A DNA stretch of 64,000 nt from Desmonostoc muscorum FACHB-395 (GTDB lineage: Bacteria > Cyanobacteriota > Cyanobacteriia > Cyanobacteriales > Nostocaceae). The stretch spans positions 1 to 64,000 of the forward strand of contig NZ_JACJSF010000034.1 in assembly GCF_014698035.1 (NCBI RefSeq). The letters are read 5' to 3'. Both the position numbers and the translations under genes were made by a program. This document shows positions 43,057 to 53,171 of the stretch, in pieces (the first letter of the stretch is position 1; every line of letters begins with the position of its first letter). Under the pieces are notes generated by a model, which worked only from the letters and a program-made list of their open reading frames with translations, searched no databases and was not told the DNA's origin.

Positions 43057-43722
43057 TTAGGTTTGATGCCGCGTATTTCTCGCTACAATGACAGACTTAA
43101 ACGCTTCCATTGCCTCTGGTGTAGACTCGGTAGCTTGCCACGATGGACGTACAATTAAGCGATCGTGCCAAGCATTCAGTTTTGGATAATCTTTTAAAGA
43201 AATGCCTACTTCCGGCAGCCATATTACTACAGTTCCAGCCACAACCTCAGCCAGAGTTAGGTTTTGACTACCAAAGTAAGGGCGATCGTCAAGTAAATTC
43301 TCGAATAATTTGAGTACTGTTGAAATTTTCTGCTTCGCCTGCTCGATCTTTTCGGGATTTTCTCCAGGTAAGCCTAATATCTGAGGTAAAAATGTGGTGG
43401 TTGCTGGCAAAAGCTCATTCACCGTTACCAGTTGTACCATCCGTGCGATCGCTAAATCCTTGGCATCTTTAGGCAACATCGCAGGTGTGGGATATTTTGC
43501 CTCTAAATAGTCCAGGATTGCCAAAGATTCCACGACATTAAAGCCGTCATCCACCAAAGCTGGAATGTGGTGGAAGGGGCTAATCGCCAAAAACTCTGGT
43601 TTAAACTGCTCCCCATCCAGCTTTATTTCTACTAATTCAAACTCAAGTCCTTTTTCCAGCAGAGTAATCCAGACACGGCGGGAGTTAGGAGAAATAGATG
43701 AATGATAAAGGGTCAGCACCAT
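43057..43722 (-). CDS. Glutathione S-transferase (221 aa)
   Basis: The thioredoxin-like N-domain starts MVLTLYHSSISPNSRRVWIT, with Ser residues at the usual catalytic position. FHHIPALVDDGFNVVESLAI is the glutathione-binding block with the cis-Pro and the ES pair. The helical C-domain is full length. It conjugates or reduces with glutathione; gshA lies 8 kb away in this window. It is the last of three co-oriented redox genes with the two peroxiredoxins upstream. Confidence 0.9.
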   Translation of the reverse strand: MVLTLYHSSISPNSRRVWITLLEKGLEFELVEIKLDGEQFKPEFLAISPFHHIPALVDDGFNVVESLAILDYLEAKYPTPAMLPKDAKDLAIARMVQLVTVNELLPATTTFLPQILGLPGENPEKIEQAKQKISTVLKLFENLLDDRPYFGSQNLTLAEVVAGTVVIWLPEVGISLKDYPKLNAWHDRLIVRPSWQATESTPEAMEAFKSVIVARNTRHQT

Positions 43723-43776
43723 AAAACCTCACAGTTTTATCAGTAGAGTGGGTATTGCCAATTTTACACCTTATAC

Positions 43777-44313
43777 TCAATTAAATTGTTCTAACAAAGT
43801 ATCAACACTAGCATTGTGATCCAGAAAAGAAAATAAATGCCAGTAGCTGAGTTTCCCTTCTTTATCTAATACAAATTGGGCTGGTAAAGGCGCTCCTAGT
43901 GCTTGTCCTACTTGATAGGTACGAAAAACTCGACAACTAGGATCGCTCAATAACGGCATTTTTAAGCTTAAATCTTTCACAACAATTTGACTCTGCCGTT
44001 CATCGGTACTAGTAATCATTAAAACTTCTATACCGCGATTTTTAAATTGCTCATAGTTCTCATTCAAGGCTTTGATATGAGGAAAACAAAATGGGCAATA
44101 TTGTTTTTCAGTAAAGATGCGAGTAAAGGCGATTAAGACTGGTTGCTTGCCTTTATAATCAGACAATTTTACTAAAGTTCCGTTGGTAATATCTGGCAGT
44201 TGAAAATCAGGCGTTCCTACTCCAAACCTGAGTTGATTTCTAGCTGGAACTGGTAAAAAGTTGCGAAAGAATCGCTCATTTAATAAGCCACTAAAATCAG
44301 TTGAAGTCAACAT
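43777..44313 (-). CDS. AhpC/TSA-like peroxiredoxin-family protein (178 aa)
   Basis: The thioredoxin fold has FGVGTPDFQLPDITNGTLVK followed by the active-site area TEKQYCPFCFPHIKAL. The redox-active pair is C-P-F-C rather than the TxxC of classical peroxiredoxins. It belongs to the peroxiredoxin-like AhpC/TSA group. It may reduce peroxides or act as a thiol reductase. It lies between the GST and 2-Cys peroxiredoxin genes. Confidence 0.8.
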   Translation of the reverse strand: MLTSTDFSGLLNERFFRNFLPVPARNQLRFGVGTPDFQLPDITNGTLVKLSDYKGKQPVLIAFTRIFTEKQYCPFCFPHIKALNENYEQFKNRGIEVLMITSTDERQSQIVVKDLSLKMPLLSDPSCRVFRTYQVGQALGAPLPAQFVLDKEGKLSYWHLFSFLDHNASVDTLLEQFN

Positions 44314-44614
44314 ATTTTTAACCCTAATTATTTAACTGACTTTTCACAGCATCTGGAAAACCTATCTCTAAATCTCTCTCCTAAAAGGAGAAAGACTTTG
44401 AATTTCCCCCTTCCCGCGTCGGGAAGGGGGTTAGGTTTTTGTTAGACTTTTCCACATAACATAAAAAATCAGAATTATTTAAATACTATTTTATGAAAAA
44501 ACCACAGATAGATACAGAAGTTGACACTGTTTCATGTGTATCTCTGTTTATCTGTGGTTTTCATTGATTTTGCTCTCAACTCCAACAACTTGGATTAGAG
44601 TTTGCTAACGGAAT
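44314..44614. repeat. Spacer with two hairpin repeats
   Basis: CCCCCTTCCCG (44406-44416) pairs with CGGGAAGGGGG (44420-44430). AAAACCACAGATA (44498-44510) pairs with TATCTGTGGTTTT (44549-44561), about 50 bases downstream of the 2-Cys peroxiredoxin stop. Both are perfect. They are dispersed-repeat-type hairpins and possible terminators; no gene is present. Confidence 0.6.
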
Positions 44615-45226
44615 TTAGACAGCAGAGAAGTAAACTTTAGACTTCACTGGGTCAGGATTCATTGTCTTGTCACCAGGTTGCCAACCAGCTGGGCAAACTT
44701 CATCGGGGTGAGATTGAACATACTGAATTGCTTGTAATGTCCGCAGAGTTTCATCAACGCTGCGACCAAAAGCTAGGTTGTTGATGGTAGCGTGCTGTAT
44801 GATACCATCTTTATCGATGATGAACAGACCACGCAAGGCAATGCCGGCTGCTGGGTCAAGAACGTTGTAAGCGGCGCTAATCTCTTTCTTGATGTCTGAG
44901 ACTAGAGGATAATTCAGGTCGCCGACACCACCAGACTTACGATCTGTTTGAATCCAAGCGAGGTGGGAGAATTCACTGTCAACGGAAGCCCCAAGGACTT
45001 CGGTATTGATTTTCTTGAATTCTTCGTAGCGATCGCTAAATGCTGTGATTTCAGTAGGACAAACAAAGGTAAAGTCTAGTGGGTAGAAAAACAGGACGAC
45101 ATACTTACCGCGATAATCGGAAAGTTTAATTGTCTTAAATTCCTGATCTACCACAGCCGTTGCTGTGAAATCGGGAGCTTGTTGGCCAACGCGGAGGCTT
45201 CCTTCGGTTCCGTAAGTAAGGGACAT
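44615..45226 (-). CDS. Typical 2-Cys peroxiredoxin (203 aa)
   Basis: It reduces hydrogen and alkyl peroxides using thioredoxin. The peroxidatic Cys lies in [17 protein letters not shown] and the resolving Cys in [30 protein letters not shown] is a conserved block. The YF-type C-terminal segment (KVYFSAV) is present. The length is normal. A TAGGAGAATT-like ribosome site precedes the ATG at 45226. It is the first of three redox genes on this strand. Confidence 0.95.
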   Translation of the reverse strand: MSLTYGTEGSLRVGQQAPDFTATAVVDQEFKTIKLSDYRGKYVVLFFYPLDFTFVCPTEITAFSDRYEEFKKINTEVLGASVDSEFSHLAWIQTDRKSGGVGDLNYPLVSDIKKEISAAYNVLDPAAGIALRGLFIIDKDGIIQHATINNLAFGRSVDETLRTLQAIQYVQSHPDEVCPAGWQPGDKTMNPDPVKSKVYFSAV

Positions 45227-45357
45227 TAACCTAATTCTCCTTTATCGGTTTATTAGCGTTGGAATACGGGTCAAGTAAAACTCGCCCATCCACGCTCTCA
45301 CAGTTTAATTACGATCTGTTACGACTATATCATACTCATAACGATTTTGAGTAGCCA

Positions 45358-47625
45358 ATGCCAGATTTAGATACAAGAGAATGGTTACTTACCAATGGCT
45401 TAGGAAGTTTTGCCAGTGGTACGATTTCTGATGTTCGCACACGCACCTATCACGGTTGGCTGTTTACCGCTACAAACCCACCTTCTGGGCGGACTCTGCT
45501 GTTTTCACACTTAGACGCAAGCTTAGAAGTATCGGGGAACGTTGTAGCACTGGGGACAAATGTTTGGGGTAACGGTCAGATTGAACTGACAGGCTACGAA
45601 CTGTTGCGCTGTTTTGATATTAACCCAGTTCCAAAATGGATTTGGGGTCGAGATAACTGGCAATTAACCAGACAATTGGTGATGCCTTATGGGTTAGTGG
45701 AGGCTGAAAACTTTGGAACTGACAGGAAAGAGGTAATTTCTCATTCTCCTCCTTGCCTCCAGCAAAGTGCCCCTCTGCCTCTTCCCAATGCCCCTGTCCA
45801 ATTTTGCGATCGAATTCTGATCCAATATCGCTATGACGGAAGTGATACAGCAATTTTACGGCTGCGACTGCTGATCGCAGAACGTGATTTTCACCACCCA
45901 CAAATTGCTAGTTCAGGATTACAGTTCTCAGAATTGCTTGGGCAACAGCAAATCTGCCTGCAAGCAAAAAAATTGGGTAATTTCGGTATACCTTGGCACT
46001 TGCGTTGGACAAAAGGAAAATATCAACCAGATGCAGTTTGGTATTGGAATTATGGATTGTCTGAGGAGACAAAACGGGGATTAAGTGACAAAGAAGACCT
46101 CTACAGCCCTGGTTACTTGATAGTCAGACTGCAACCAGGAGATGTGGTAACACTAGAAGCAAGAGTAGGTTTTCCAAACTTGATGGCAGGTGTTCTCACT
46201 TCCGAAACCTTTGCAGAAGCCGTGGAGGTAGAGCAAGACCGACTCTCTCAGATTTTTGGATGGAGTGAGGGGGGTAGGGGAGTAGGGGAGCAGGGGGCAG
46301 GAGAGCAGGGGGCAGGGGGAGCAGGGGGAGCAGGGGAGACAAGGGGACAAGGGGACAAGGGGACAAGAGGTGAGAACTTGAAACAAGTCTTTCCCCTTGT
46401 GCCTAATTCTCCTTGTCCCCAAGTCCTCTTGCCCATACCCAATGCCCCATGCCCAATGCCCCATGCCCAATCCCCAATCTGGCAACAACTACTTAAAGCA
46501 AGCGATCAGTTTATCGTCTATCGAGCCTCAATAGCTTGTCCCACAATCATTGCTGGTTATCATTGGTTTAATGAGCGAGGGCGCGACATATTAATCGCCT
46601 TACCTGGATTGGCACTAGTTCCACAGCGCTTTGATCTGGCAAAAGGAGTATTACGGGCTTTTAGGCATTACTATCGTCACGGTTTAATGCCTAATGTATT
46701 TCCTGATGCCGATGGCGAACCACTTTATAACAGTATTGATGCGGCGCTGTGGTGGGTTGAAACTTTAGGGCTTTATTTAGAAGCTACCCAAGACTGGGAA
46801 TTTTTGGCAGAGCAATTCTCTGTAGTCCAACAAATCCACAAAGCCTTTGTTGGTGGTACACACTACAATATCCAGGTTGATGCTATTGATGGGCTAATTA
46901 GTTGGGATGCTCGTGGTGTAGCTCTCACATGGATGGATGTCGTAATTGGAGCAAATCCTGTTACTCCACGTCACGGTAAGCCGGTGGAAATCAATGCGCT
47001 GTGGTATTCAGCTTTATGTTGGCTAAGTCGGTGGGCAGAACGCTTAAGTTCGCTTGAACTTGGCGATCCAGTGCGTCTCACTAAACAAGCACAGCGTTAT
47101 GCTCTGCAAGCAGAAAAGGTTAAAACCTCGCTGCAAAAGTTCTGGAATCCTCAGTTGGGTTATTTATACGATACTATCGAGCCAGACGATCGCCGGAATT
47201 TTCAAATTCGTCCCAATGCGGTTTTGGCGCTGTCACTGCACCACTGTGGATTTTCTGCCCAACAAGGGAGTCAGATACTAGATTTGGCAACTATCAGCTT
47301 GCTGACTCCTTATGGTCTTCGCAGTCTCGATCCAGGAGATCCCGAATATGAAGGGAGATATGAGGGTAATCAAGAGCAACGCGATCGCGCCTATCACCAA
47401 GGCACTGTTTGGGGTTGGCTAATTGGGCCATATATTCGGGCTTGGCAACGTTTTTATCCACAACAATCGCTGCCTTTTGATTGGCAACCTCTGCTAGATC
47501 ATTTCTTATCTGGCGCTTGTCTTGGTTCTATTTCTGAGATATTTGATGGCGATGCACCTCATACACCCAGAGGTGCGATCGCTCAAGCTTGGTCAGTTGC
47601 CGAAGTCATTCGCCACATTAAATAG
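45358..47625 (+). CDS. Glycogen debranching enzyme (amylo-alpha-1,6-glucosidase type, 755 aa)
   Basis: The N-terminal GDE domain starts REWLLTNGLGSFASGTISDV. The C-terminal (alpha/alpha)6 catalytic domain has YRASIACPTIIAGYHWFNER, IDAALWWVETLGLYLE and GLRSLDPGDPEYEGRYEGNQ. It removes alpha-1,6 branches from glycogen. Two low-complexity insertions break the N-half: residues about 126-148 and about 303-373. Both are encoded by G-rich and CCCCATGCCC-type repeats common between genes. They keep the frame, so the gene may still be active. Confidence 0.85.
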   Translation: MPDLDTREWLLTNGLGSFASGTISDVRTRTYHGWLFTATNPPSGRTLLFSHLDASLEVSGNVVALGTNVWGNGQIELTGYELLRCFDINPVPKWIWGRDNWQLTRQLVMPYGLVEAENFGTDRKEVISHSPPCLQQSAPLPLPNAPVQFCDRILIQYRYDGSDTAILRLRLLIAERDFHHPQIASSGLQFSELLGQQQICLQAKKLGNFGIPWHLRWTKGKYQPDAVWYWNYGLSEETKRGLSDKEDLYSPGYLIVRLQPGDVVTLEARVGFPNLMAGVLTSETFAEAVEVEQDRLSQIFGWSEGGRGVGEQGAGEQGAGGAGGAGETRGQGDKGTRGENLKQVFPLVPNSPCPQVLLPIPNAPCPMPHAQSPIWQQLLKASDQFIVYRASIACPTIIAGYHWFNERGRDILIALPGLALVPQRFDLAKGVLRAFRHYYRHGLMPNVFPDADGEPLYNSIDAALWWVETLGLYLEATQDWEFLAEQFSVVQQIHKAFVGGTHYNIQVDAIDGLISWDARGVALTWMDVVIGANPVTPRHGKPVEINALWYSALCWLSRWAERLSSLELGDPVRLTKQAQRYALQAEKVKTSLQKFWNPQLGYLYDTIEPDDRRNFQIRPNAVLALSLHHCGFSAQQGSQILDLATISLLTPYGLRSLDPGDPEYEGRYEGNQEQRDRAYHQGTVWGWLIGPYIRAWQRFYPQQSLPFDWQPLLDHFLSGACLGSISEIFDGDAPHTPRGAIAQAWSVAEVIRHIK
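46265..46475. repeat. Intergenic-type G-rich/C-rich repeat inside the debranching gene
   Basis: About 210 bp starting with GGGGTAGGGGAGTAGGGGAG runs, then GGGGACAAGG units, a turn, and the complementary CCCCTTGTG / CCTTGTCCCC and ATGCCCCATGCCC units. The halves can pair as a long hairpin. Related runs occur at 51781-51905 and 57901-57970 in non-coding DNA. Confidence 0.75.
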
Positions 47626-47694
47626 TGCTGAGTTTTGAGTTCTGAGTATTAGAAATGCCTATAGATCAATACTCACTATTTATAACTTTTAAAG

Positions 47695-47768
47695 TGGCTC
47701 AGGTTGGAATTGAACCAACGACCTCAGGCTTATGAGTCCCGCGCTCTAACCAACTGAGCTACTGAGCC
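47695..47768 (-). tRNA. tRNA-Met (anticodon CAT)
   Basis: The minus strand folds into a full cloverleaf. The acceptor is GGCTCAG/CTGAGCC, the D-arm GCTC-AGTTGGTTA-GAGC, the anticodon loop CTCATAA (anticodon CAT) and the T-arm GTTGG-TTCAATT-CCAAC. CCA is not encoded. It resembles bacterial elongator tRNA-Met; a tRNA-Ile2 (CAT modified to lysidine) cannot be fully excluded. Confidence 0.93.
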
Positions 47769-47935
47769 ATATATCTTCAAATCATAAACTAGTATAGCAT
47801 ACAAATTTGCTCAATACTAAGATTTTTGCAATTTTCTTACAGCTTTCATCCCTGTTGAGTTTATAAAAAGCAAAAGAGGGAGGTAAACTCCCTCAACAAA
47901 ACAAGGCAATGATTTAGTTACAGATAGCCAAGAAA

Positions 47936-50332
47936 TTATATGCGATCCGGTAACATGGCGATTGGGTTAACAGCACCCTTACCTGATGGATGGATTTCAA
48001 AGTGGGTGTGTGGGCCAGTACTGTGACCAGTGCTACCCATCAAAGCAATTGTTTCTCCTTGATGTACTGGCTGACCAGCTTGCACTAGAATCTTACTGTT
48101 ATGAGCATAACGAGTCGTGCTGCCATCTGGATGGCGGATTTCGACAAGGTTGCCGTAGCCACCATTGTTCCAGCCTGCTTTTTCTATCGTCCCCTCAGCT
48201 GAGGCGACAACTGGCGTGCCAGTGGAGTTAGCAACGTCAATTCCTTTGTGCATTCTACCCCAGCGCCAGCCATAACCAGAGGTAAGGGTACCTTTTGCCG
48301 GCCATGTGTAAGCTACGGTTGAGGAAGATGGAGGAGGTGTCAGTTCGTCAATGGGCCTGGGCAGGTATTGATCCACTGCTGCCAAAGGCGGTAGTATCTG
48401 TGGAGTAACTGTGGTTCCCCGCATCTTTCCTAAGGAGTCAGAGGCATTTACTCTTCCAGGAGGAGTTGCAATTCTTGTAGGAGATTTAGTGCGAGTGGGA
48501 GTCCACTGACTAGCAGAACCGAGATTGGGCAAGAATTCTGGGTTTACTGGTTCGGTAGGACGTACACTAGTACGGAATTGGGGCTTGATTGGTTGAGCGC
48601 TATAGGTAGCTCTAATAGGTGTAGGAACTGGAATTGGTATCGCTACACTATTTGGTCGAACAGCAGAATTAGGTACGATGAAATTATTGGGAGTAGAAAT
48701 AGGAGTGAGCATTGCAGCGTTAGTAGTATCGCTAGCTGCTGGCACAACTAAATTACCAGACTGTTGAGCGCGGTATTTCTGCTGTAATCTCTGAATTTCC
48801 GCTTGCAAGCCCCGCAAACGGTCATTATTATTTCCCCGTGCTACCCTATTTGCCGATGTTTTAGGCTGTTGTATTTCAGCAAAAGCTGTTGGCACTGGAT
48901 CTTCACCACCAACACCATAAGACCTAGCAGGAGTGGTAGGGCGTACTTCTAAGTCAGTGGCACTATTTGCCTGAACCTGATTGTTCGCAATTACCGGTGT
49001 AGGGACGGCAACGCTGCTGTTGTCGGCAATAGATGGTGATTGTGAAGGAGTTGGTAGATAGGAGTTGGCACTACCAATGTTCATAGGAGAGGTAGCTACT
49101 TTTGGAGTTTTGCTGGACTCCACAAAAGTAGGTTGACTCGCTACAGCAGGTTGGCTGACTACAGTAGGTTGATTCGCTACTGTTACCTCAACTTGACTAG
49201 CAGGAATAATTAGTTTTTGACTAATTTTCAGTTCATTGGGATTGTTGAGGTTATTTACCTTAACTAGTTCTGATACTGAAGTATTGTATTTGCTGGCGAT
49301 CGCTGCTAGTGTATCTCCAGGCTTAACTTCGTAGGCGGTTCGAGTCGAGGACGCAATAAGTGTTGGTGTAGCTGTTACTGGTGCAATTGCACTTGTCTGA
49401 TTCTTCTGTTTTAACTTCGATATCAAGTTCGCTTTGCTTGCATCGTCAGAAGTATTCGGCTTGACTAATGCAGTTTTTTCAACTCCAGTCGTCGGTTGTG
49501 CCAAACCAATATCAGCTGGTGATAAGTTTTCAGTTTCCCCAGACTGTAACTGTGCGAGACTTTTTCTTAACCGATTAGATTTTTCTTGTAAGCGATTCAG
49601 TGCAAACTCTTGTTGTGCCTTAAGTTGTGCATTTATCTCACCGTTGACTGCACCAGATGTTGCTACTGTTTGTGGCTGGGCATTCAATAAAACATTTGTA
49701 CTGCTAACACCATCAGCACTATAGTCAGACAAATTATTGACTGTTGGGAAACTAGTCTCAGCTAATGTGTTGTTCAAACCCTGTGCCACTTGTGGCTTCA
49801 GGTTAGTGGAATTTTTATAACCAGATGTTGCCTGGGAAAATGTTTCTGATGCAGGAATTTGCAAAGACATTCCATTTGCCGCGACTTGCCATTTAGCTTC
49901 AAGCCCAGGCACTTGTGAGACTGCCGTTGGTTCCACGATCACAGGATTTTCCGGCACGCTCGCTGATGAGACTGCTTGGGACTCCAGCTTTGTGGAGGCG
50001 AATTTCACTTCAGTGTCAGGAGCAGCAGGAATCGAAGAGGAAGCCTTTTGGCTGCCTACTGGCACCGCTGCTTGGGCTTGATCGCTTTGCCGAGTCACCA
50101 AAAGGCTGGTTGCTCCCATAGAGATTGCCAAGCCAATCATGGCGGCTTTTGTCCGCACCCGGCGGTTAACTTTTGGATTCATCACATTTTGCAGTTCTAC
50201 CGGGGCATCATCGCTGTTGGGGTTATTGTTCAACACAGCTTTTACTCTCTTTTTTAATGCTCGTTTCAAAGACGACCTCCTATGATCACTAGCGCTTAAC
50301 TGACCTCGATTTTTCAGTTGGATACTAGTCAA
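47936..50332 (-). CDS. LysM plus M23 peptidoglycan endopeptidase-like protein (798 aa)
   Basis: A membrane segment lies at about residues 63-80 (AAMIGLAISMGATSLLV). A long Ser/Thr/Pro/Gln-rich linker with a coiled part follows, then a LysM domain (YEVKPGDTLAAIASKYNTSV) and, after more disordered linker, a C-terminal M23 domain. M23 features are the HKGID motif, RYAHNSKILV and GPHTHFEIH, giving the His/Asp zinc ligands. It is anchored in the cytoplasmic membrane and faces the cell wall, acting as an endopeptidase or divisome/NlpD-like activator. Large size is due to the linker. Confidence 0.9.
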   Translation of the reverse strand: MTSIQLKNRGQLSASDHRRSSLKRALKKRVKAVLNNNPNSDDAPVELQNVMNPKVNRRVRTKAAMIGLAISMGATSLLVTRQSDQAQAAVPVGSQKASSSIPAAPDTEVKFASTKLESQAVSSASVPENPVIVEPTAVSQVPGLEAKWQVAANGMSLQIPASETFSQATSGYKNSTNLKPQVAQGLNNTLAETSFPTVNNLSDYSADGVSSTNVLLNAQPQTVATSGAVNGEINAQLKAQQEFALNRLQEKSNRLRKSLAQLQSGETENLSPADIGLAQPTTGVEKTALVKPNTSDDASKANLISKLKQKNQTSAIAPVTATPTLIASSTRTAYEVKPGDTLAAIASKYNTSVSELVKVNNLNNPNELKISQKLIIPASQVEVTVANQPTVVSQPAVASQPTFVESSKTPKVATSPMNIGSANSYLPTPSQSPSIADNSSVAVPTPVIANNQVQANSATDLEVRPTTPARSYGVGGEDPVPTAFAEIQQPKTSANRVARGNNNDRLRGLQAEIQRLQQKYRAQQSGNLVVPAASDTTNAAMLTPISTPNNFIVPNSAVRPNSVAIPIPVPTPIRATYSAQPIKPQFRTSVRPTEPVNPEFLPNLGSASQWTPTRTKSPTRIATPPGRVNASDSLGKMRGTTVTPQILPPLAAVDQYLPRPIDELTPPPSSSTVAYTWPAKGTLTSGYGWRWGRMHKGIDVANSTGTPVVASAEGTIEKAGWNNGGYGNLVEIRHPDGSTTRYAHNSKILVQAGQPVHQGETIALMGSTGHSTGPHTHFEIHPSGKGAVNPIAMLPDRI

Positions 50333-51061
50333 TGATTTAGATCACAACAAATGATAGATCAAGATCACATTCACCAGAGATGCTTACGCAAGATTAACCT
50401 GCTTCTCTGATTTAGACAAGTTTACATGTATTAGCAAAACTTAAAGTTTGCTGTGTTTACTTGTCCGAACCACTCCTAACACCACTTAGGACGTTTATAA
50501 CTCTTTACCATTATCCGCGCTTGTCTTGCGTCAATCACGGGGACTAAACAAATGATTTGCCTAGTCTATAGTCGCTGCCGAAAAATAAATTGCTTGCGAC
50601 TTCTGGAAAAGTGATGCCCCCTGCTGTAGATATCTTCAAGATATTTCTAGCCCATCAGTCTTCTCAACACGAGACTTTACGTTGATTATTCCCTAAAAAA
50701 CAACCGTATTAACTATCGTCTAATTTTAGGCTGCTTTTGGGAGTTCAACGAGCAAAAACAGCTCAAATACATGACATGACTGGATTTTAGCGCTTTTGTT
50801 CCCAATTTAGGATGCTTCAAATTCATCAAAATCTATCATTCAAATTTGGCATTATCTCAAGTTTTATATATAAATTTCTTATAATAACCTTCCTCTCTTT
50901 GTAAGTATCTTCCACTACAATTGGCGAATAAACCCAGAATTTGGTATATTCTTTTACATATTTTGCCGTAAACAAAAAAATCTTGCTGCCAAAATTCTCC
51001 AGTTTAGATAGATATTTGTAGAGACAACAAGTAAATATACTTAGCTTGTGAAGGTAAACAA
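50333..51061. other. 729-bp AT-rich spacer
   Basis: No gene, tRNA or clear repeat is recognised. It must hold the promoter of the M23 gene on the minus strand. Several T/A-rich runs are present but none forms a strong hairpin. Confidence 0.4.
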
Positions 51062-51523
51062 CTATTGTAGATAGCCTAACTGACGACGGGTTTCAAATAA
51101 GCCAATTGCCACACTGACTGACAAGTTCAAGCTGCGAACCCCTGGTTGGCTCATGGGAATATACAGAGTAGCATCGCAATCTGACAAAATTGTTGGTGGT
51201 AAGCCCGTAGTTTCACTACCAAACAGTAGCCAATCATCGGCTTGATATTGAAAGCTGACGTAACTAAAATTCCCACCAACGGTATAACCTAACCATCTGC
51301 CTCCACGCTCTTGATGTACAGTTTTAAAGGCTTCTAGGGATTCGTGATAGTGGAGTTTGACATAAGGCCAGTAATCTAAGCCGGCTCTTTTGAGGTAGCG
51401 ATCGCTAATTTCAAACCCTAAGGGCCCTACCAAATGCAACTCTGTACCTGTTGCTGCACAAGTACGAGCAATATTACCTGTATTAGGAGGAATTTGTGGG
51501 TTAACTAAAACGACCTGGGGCAT
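51062..51523 (-). CDS. trmL: tRNA (cytidine(34)-2'-O)-methyltransferase TrmL
   Basis: A minimal SpoU-class (SPOUT) methyltransferase of 153 aa. NPQIPPNTGNIARTCAATG is the N-terminal motif, LLFGSETTGLP the motif 2 and YIPMSQPGVRSLNLSVSVAI the trefoil-knot motif 3 binding SAM. The lack of an extra RNA-binding domain and this size identify TrmL, which methylates the wobble ribose of tRNA-Leu. Single gene. Confidence 0.93.
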   Translation of the reverse strand: MPQVVLVNPQIPPNTGNIARTCAATGTELHLVGPLGFEISDRYLKRAGLDYWPYVKLHYHESLEAFKTVHQERGGRWLGYTVGGNFSYVSFQYQADDWLLFGSETTGLPPTILSDCDATLYIPMSQPGVRSLNLSVSVAIGLFETRRQLGYLQ

Positions 51524-51780
51524 TGTCCGTATAATCTACGTATTGTATAAAACAATTTATTGTCAATGTTAAATCTACCAAAGGGTAGAGGCTATTCATA
51601 GGTTTTGTTAATAATAATCAAGCATCATCCATCGATTAGATTTTTAAAACAATAGCACAAAGCCTCCCAGAGCAATCCCTGAGAGGATATTTGGCTAAAA
51701 TTGGCAAATATTAAGTTTTATGTAGAAAGATTAATCACTTGTGTATTTTAGGGCTGGTAGTATCTCCCAAGATATCTACC

Positions 51781-51905
51781 ATTGGGTATGGGGCATCCAG
51801 AAGAGACATAGGAGACGAGGAGGAGGGGGGAGACAAGGGAGAAACTTGAATAATTCTCCCCTTTTCTTCCCTGTCCCCCTGCTCCCTTGCCCCCTGCTCC
51901 TCTGC
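51781..51905. repeat. G-rich then C-rich dispersed repeat after gshA
   Basis: GAGGAGGAGGGGGGAGAC runs are followed by CCCCTTTTCTTCCC and CCCCCTGCTCCC units, so the halves partly complement each other. It lies just downstream of the gshA stop and resembles the insertion inside the debranching gene. Confidence 0.6.
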
Positions 51906-51913
51906 CTCTTCAA

Positions 51914-53053
51914 TTAAGCTAGTAGGGACGAACACAATTTGTCTTCGAGTTCGATTTCGCGTTCTTGGGTGGCGAGAATAGCCTGAGTGATGACGCGCTG
52001 GCTGTCAAAACCGACTGTGTGTAACTGCAACCACTGTTGAGCTTCATTACCTTCGCGGAGAATTTTGTGCAATGGGGAAAGAAAACAGCTAAAGCCTCGT
52101 TGTTTAGCGATCGCCCAAACATCTTGGTACATTTGGGTAATCCAATCTCTGGCTAGGATGCTTCTACCATCCTGCCAATGCCTCAAATGAGCATCGAGAC
52201 TACCAGCAGCCGCCGCAGCTTCGTTTTCAGCAGTCAGGGTGACGAGTTCTTCGTTAGAGAAAATACTTTGAGTTAAAGGATCAATGTTGGGATTTTCGAT
52301 TACTTGCAATAAACGCGCTTCTAATAAGGCGGTAATGGCTAGCAAGGCAATGGGATCTGTGACTAAATCGCAAATTCGTAGTTCTAGGCGATTTAGATCA
52401 TAAGGGCGGCGATCGCCATTTGGTCGCACCGATGTCCACAAATGCCGAACATTTTGCATGGTTCCGGCTACGAGTTGATCTTCCACCCACTGGATATGAT
52501 CGGCGTGGCTGGCAAATAACGGTACATGGCTAGGCGTTTGCGGAAATAGGCCCCAGCGCGTGGAGTGATAGCCAGTAGTTTTGCCATCTAGGAAGGGAGA
52601 TGAGGCGCTGAGGGCGAGAAATAGAGGTGCTTCCATACGGATCACTCGACACGCCCGCATTAATACTTCTGGATCGCTGATGCCTATGTTAATGTGTACG
52701 CTGGCGGTGACTACTTTTGTTCCGTAGGTGTTCTCAATGTAGTCATGATAGGGATTTGCTGGATCGGAACGCAGAAAGCGATCGCCGCCACCCAACGATA
52801 AAGTACTTCCCGGTATCAAGGTGTAATCGCCCAAGTGATTGAGGTAGTTTCGCAACTCCCGCCGAGGACGCAGCAAGGCACACAATAAATTTTCGTAATT
52901 ATGGGATGGTTGGGTTATGTATTCGACATTGCGGCTATCTGGCTCCCGCATAAATCCATCCAAGGCTGCAATAATTTTGTCGGAGAGACCGACGATTTCA
53001 CCTTGAGGCGTGCCAGTATACATCTCGATCTCAAAGCCTTTTAATAAGACCAC
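51914..53053 (-). CDS. gshA: Glutamate-cysteine ligase, cyanobacterial type
   Basis: First step of glutathione synthesis. MVLLKGFEIEMYTGTPQGE is the characteristic start of the cyanobacterial GshA family. SLGGGDRFLRSDPANPYHDY and ASVHINIGISDPE carry active-site residues of the GCS2-like fold. The 379-aa length is typical. The start is clear. It is monocistronic, with a dispersed repeat right after the stop. It would supply glutathione for the GST in this window. Confidence 0.94.
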   Translation of the reverse strand: MVLLKGFEIEMYTGTPQGEIVGLSDKIIAALDGFMREPDSRNVEYITQPSHNYENLLCALLRPRRELRNYLNHLGDYTLIPGSTLSLGGGDRFLRSDPANPYHDYIENTYGTKVVTASVHINIGISDPEVLMRACRVIRMEAPLFLALSASSPFLDGKTTGYHSTRWGLFPQTPSHVPLFASHADHIQWVEDQLVAGTMQNVRHLWTSVRPNGDRRPYDLNRLELRICDLVTDPIALLAITALLEARLLQVIENPNIDPLTQSIFSNEELVTLTAENEAAAAAGSLDAHLRHWQDGRSILARDWITQMYQDVWAIAKQRGFSCFLSPLHKILREGNEAQQWLQLHTVGFDSQRVITQAILATQEREIELEDKLCSSLLA

Positions 53054-53171
53054 CTTGTTCTCCTCGGCTCTCTCTGCCTATAAATTGTATCGAATTAGAC
53101 GCATCTTTTAGGATCTATCTTTCAGTCAATCAAAGGTTAAGAATCATGTAATTAATGATTCATGCCAAGTT

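Noticed and set aside
46153-46488. 111-codon minus-strand frame in the debranching gene
   Set aside because: It is an antisense frame through the low-complexity repeat (LVPLSPC runs), not a gene.
51735-51935. 66-codon frame after gshA
   Set aside because: It is made mostly of the G-rich/C-rich dispersed repeat.
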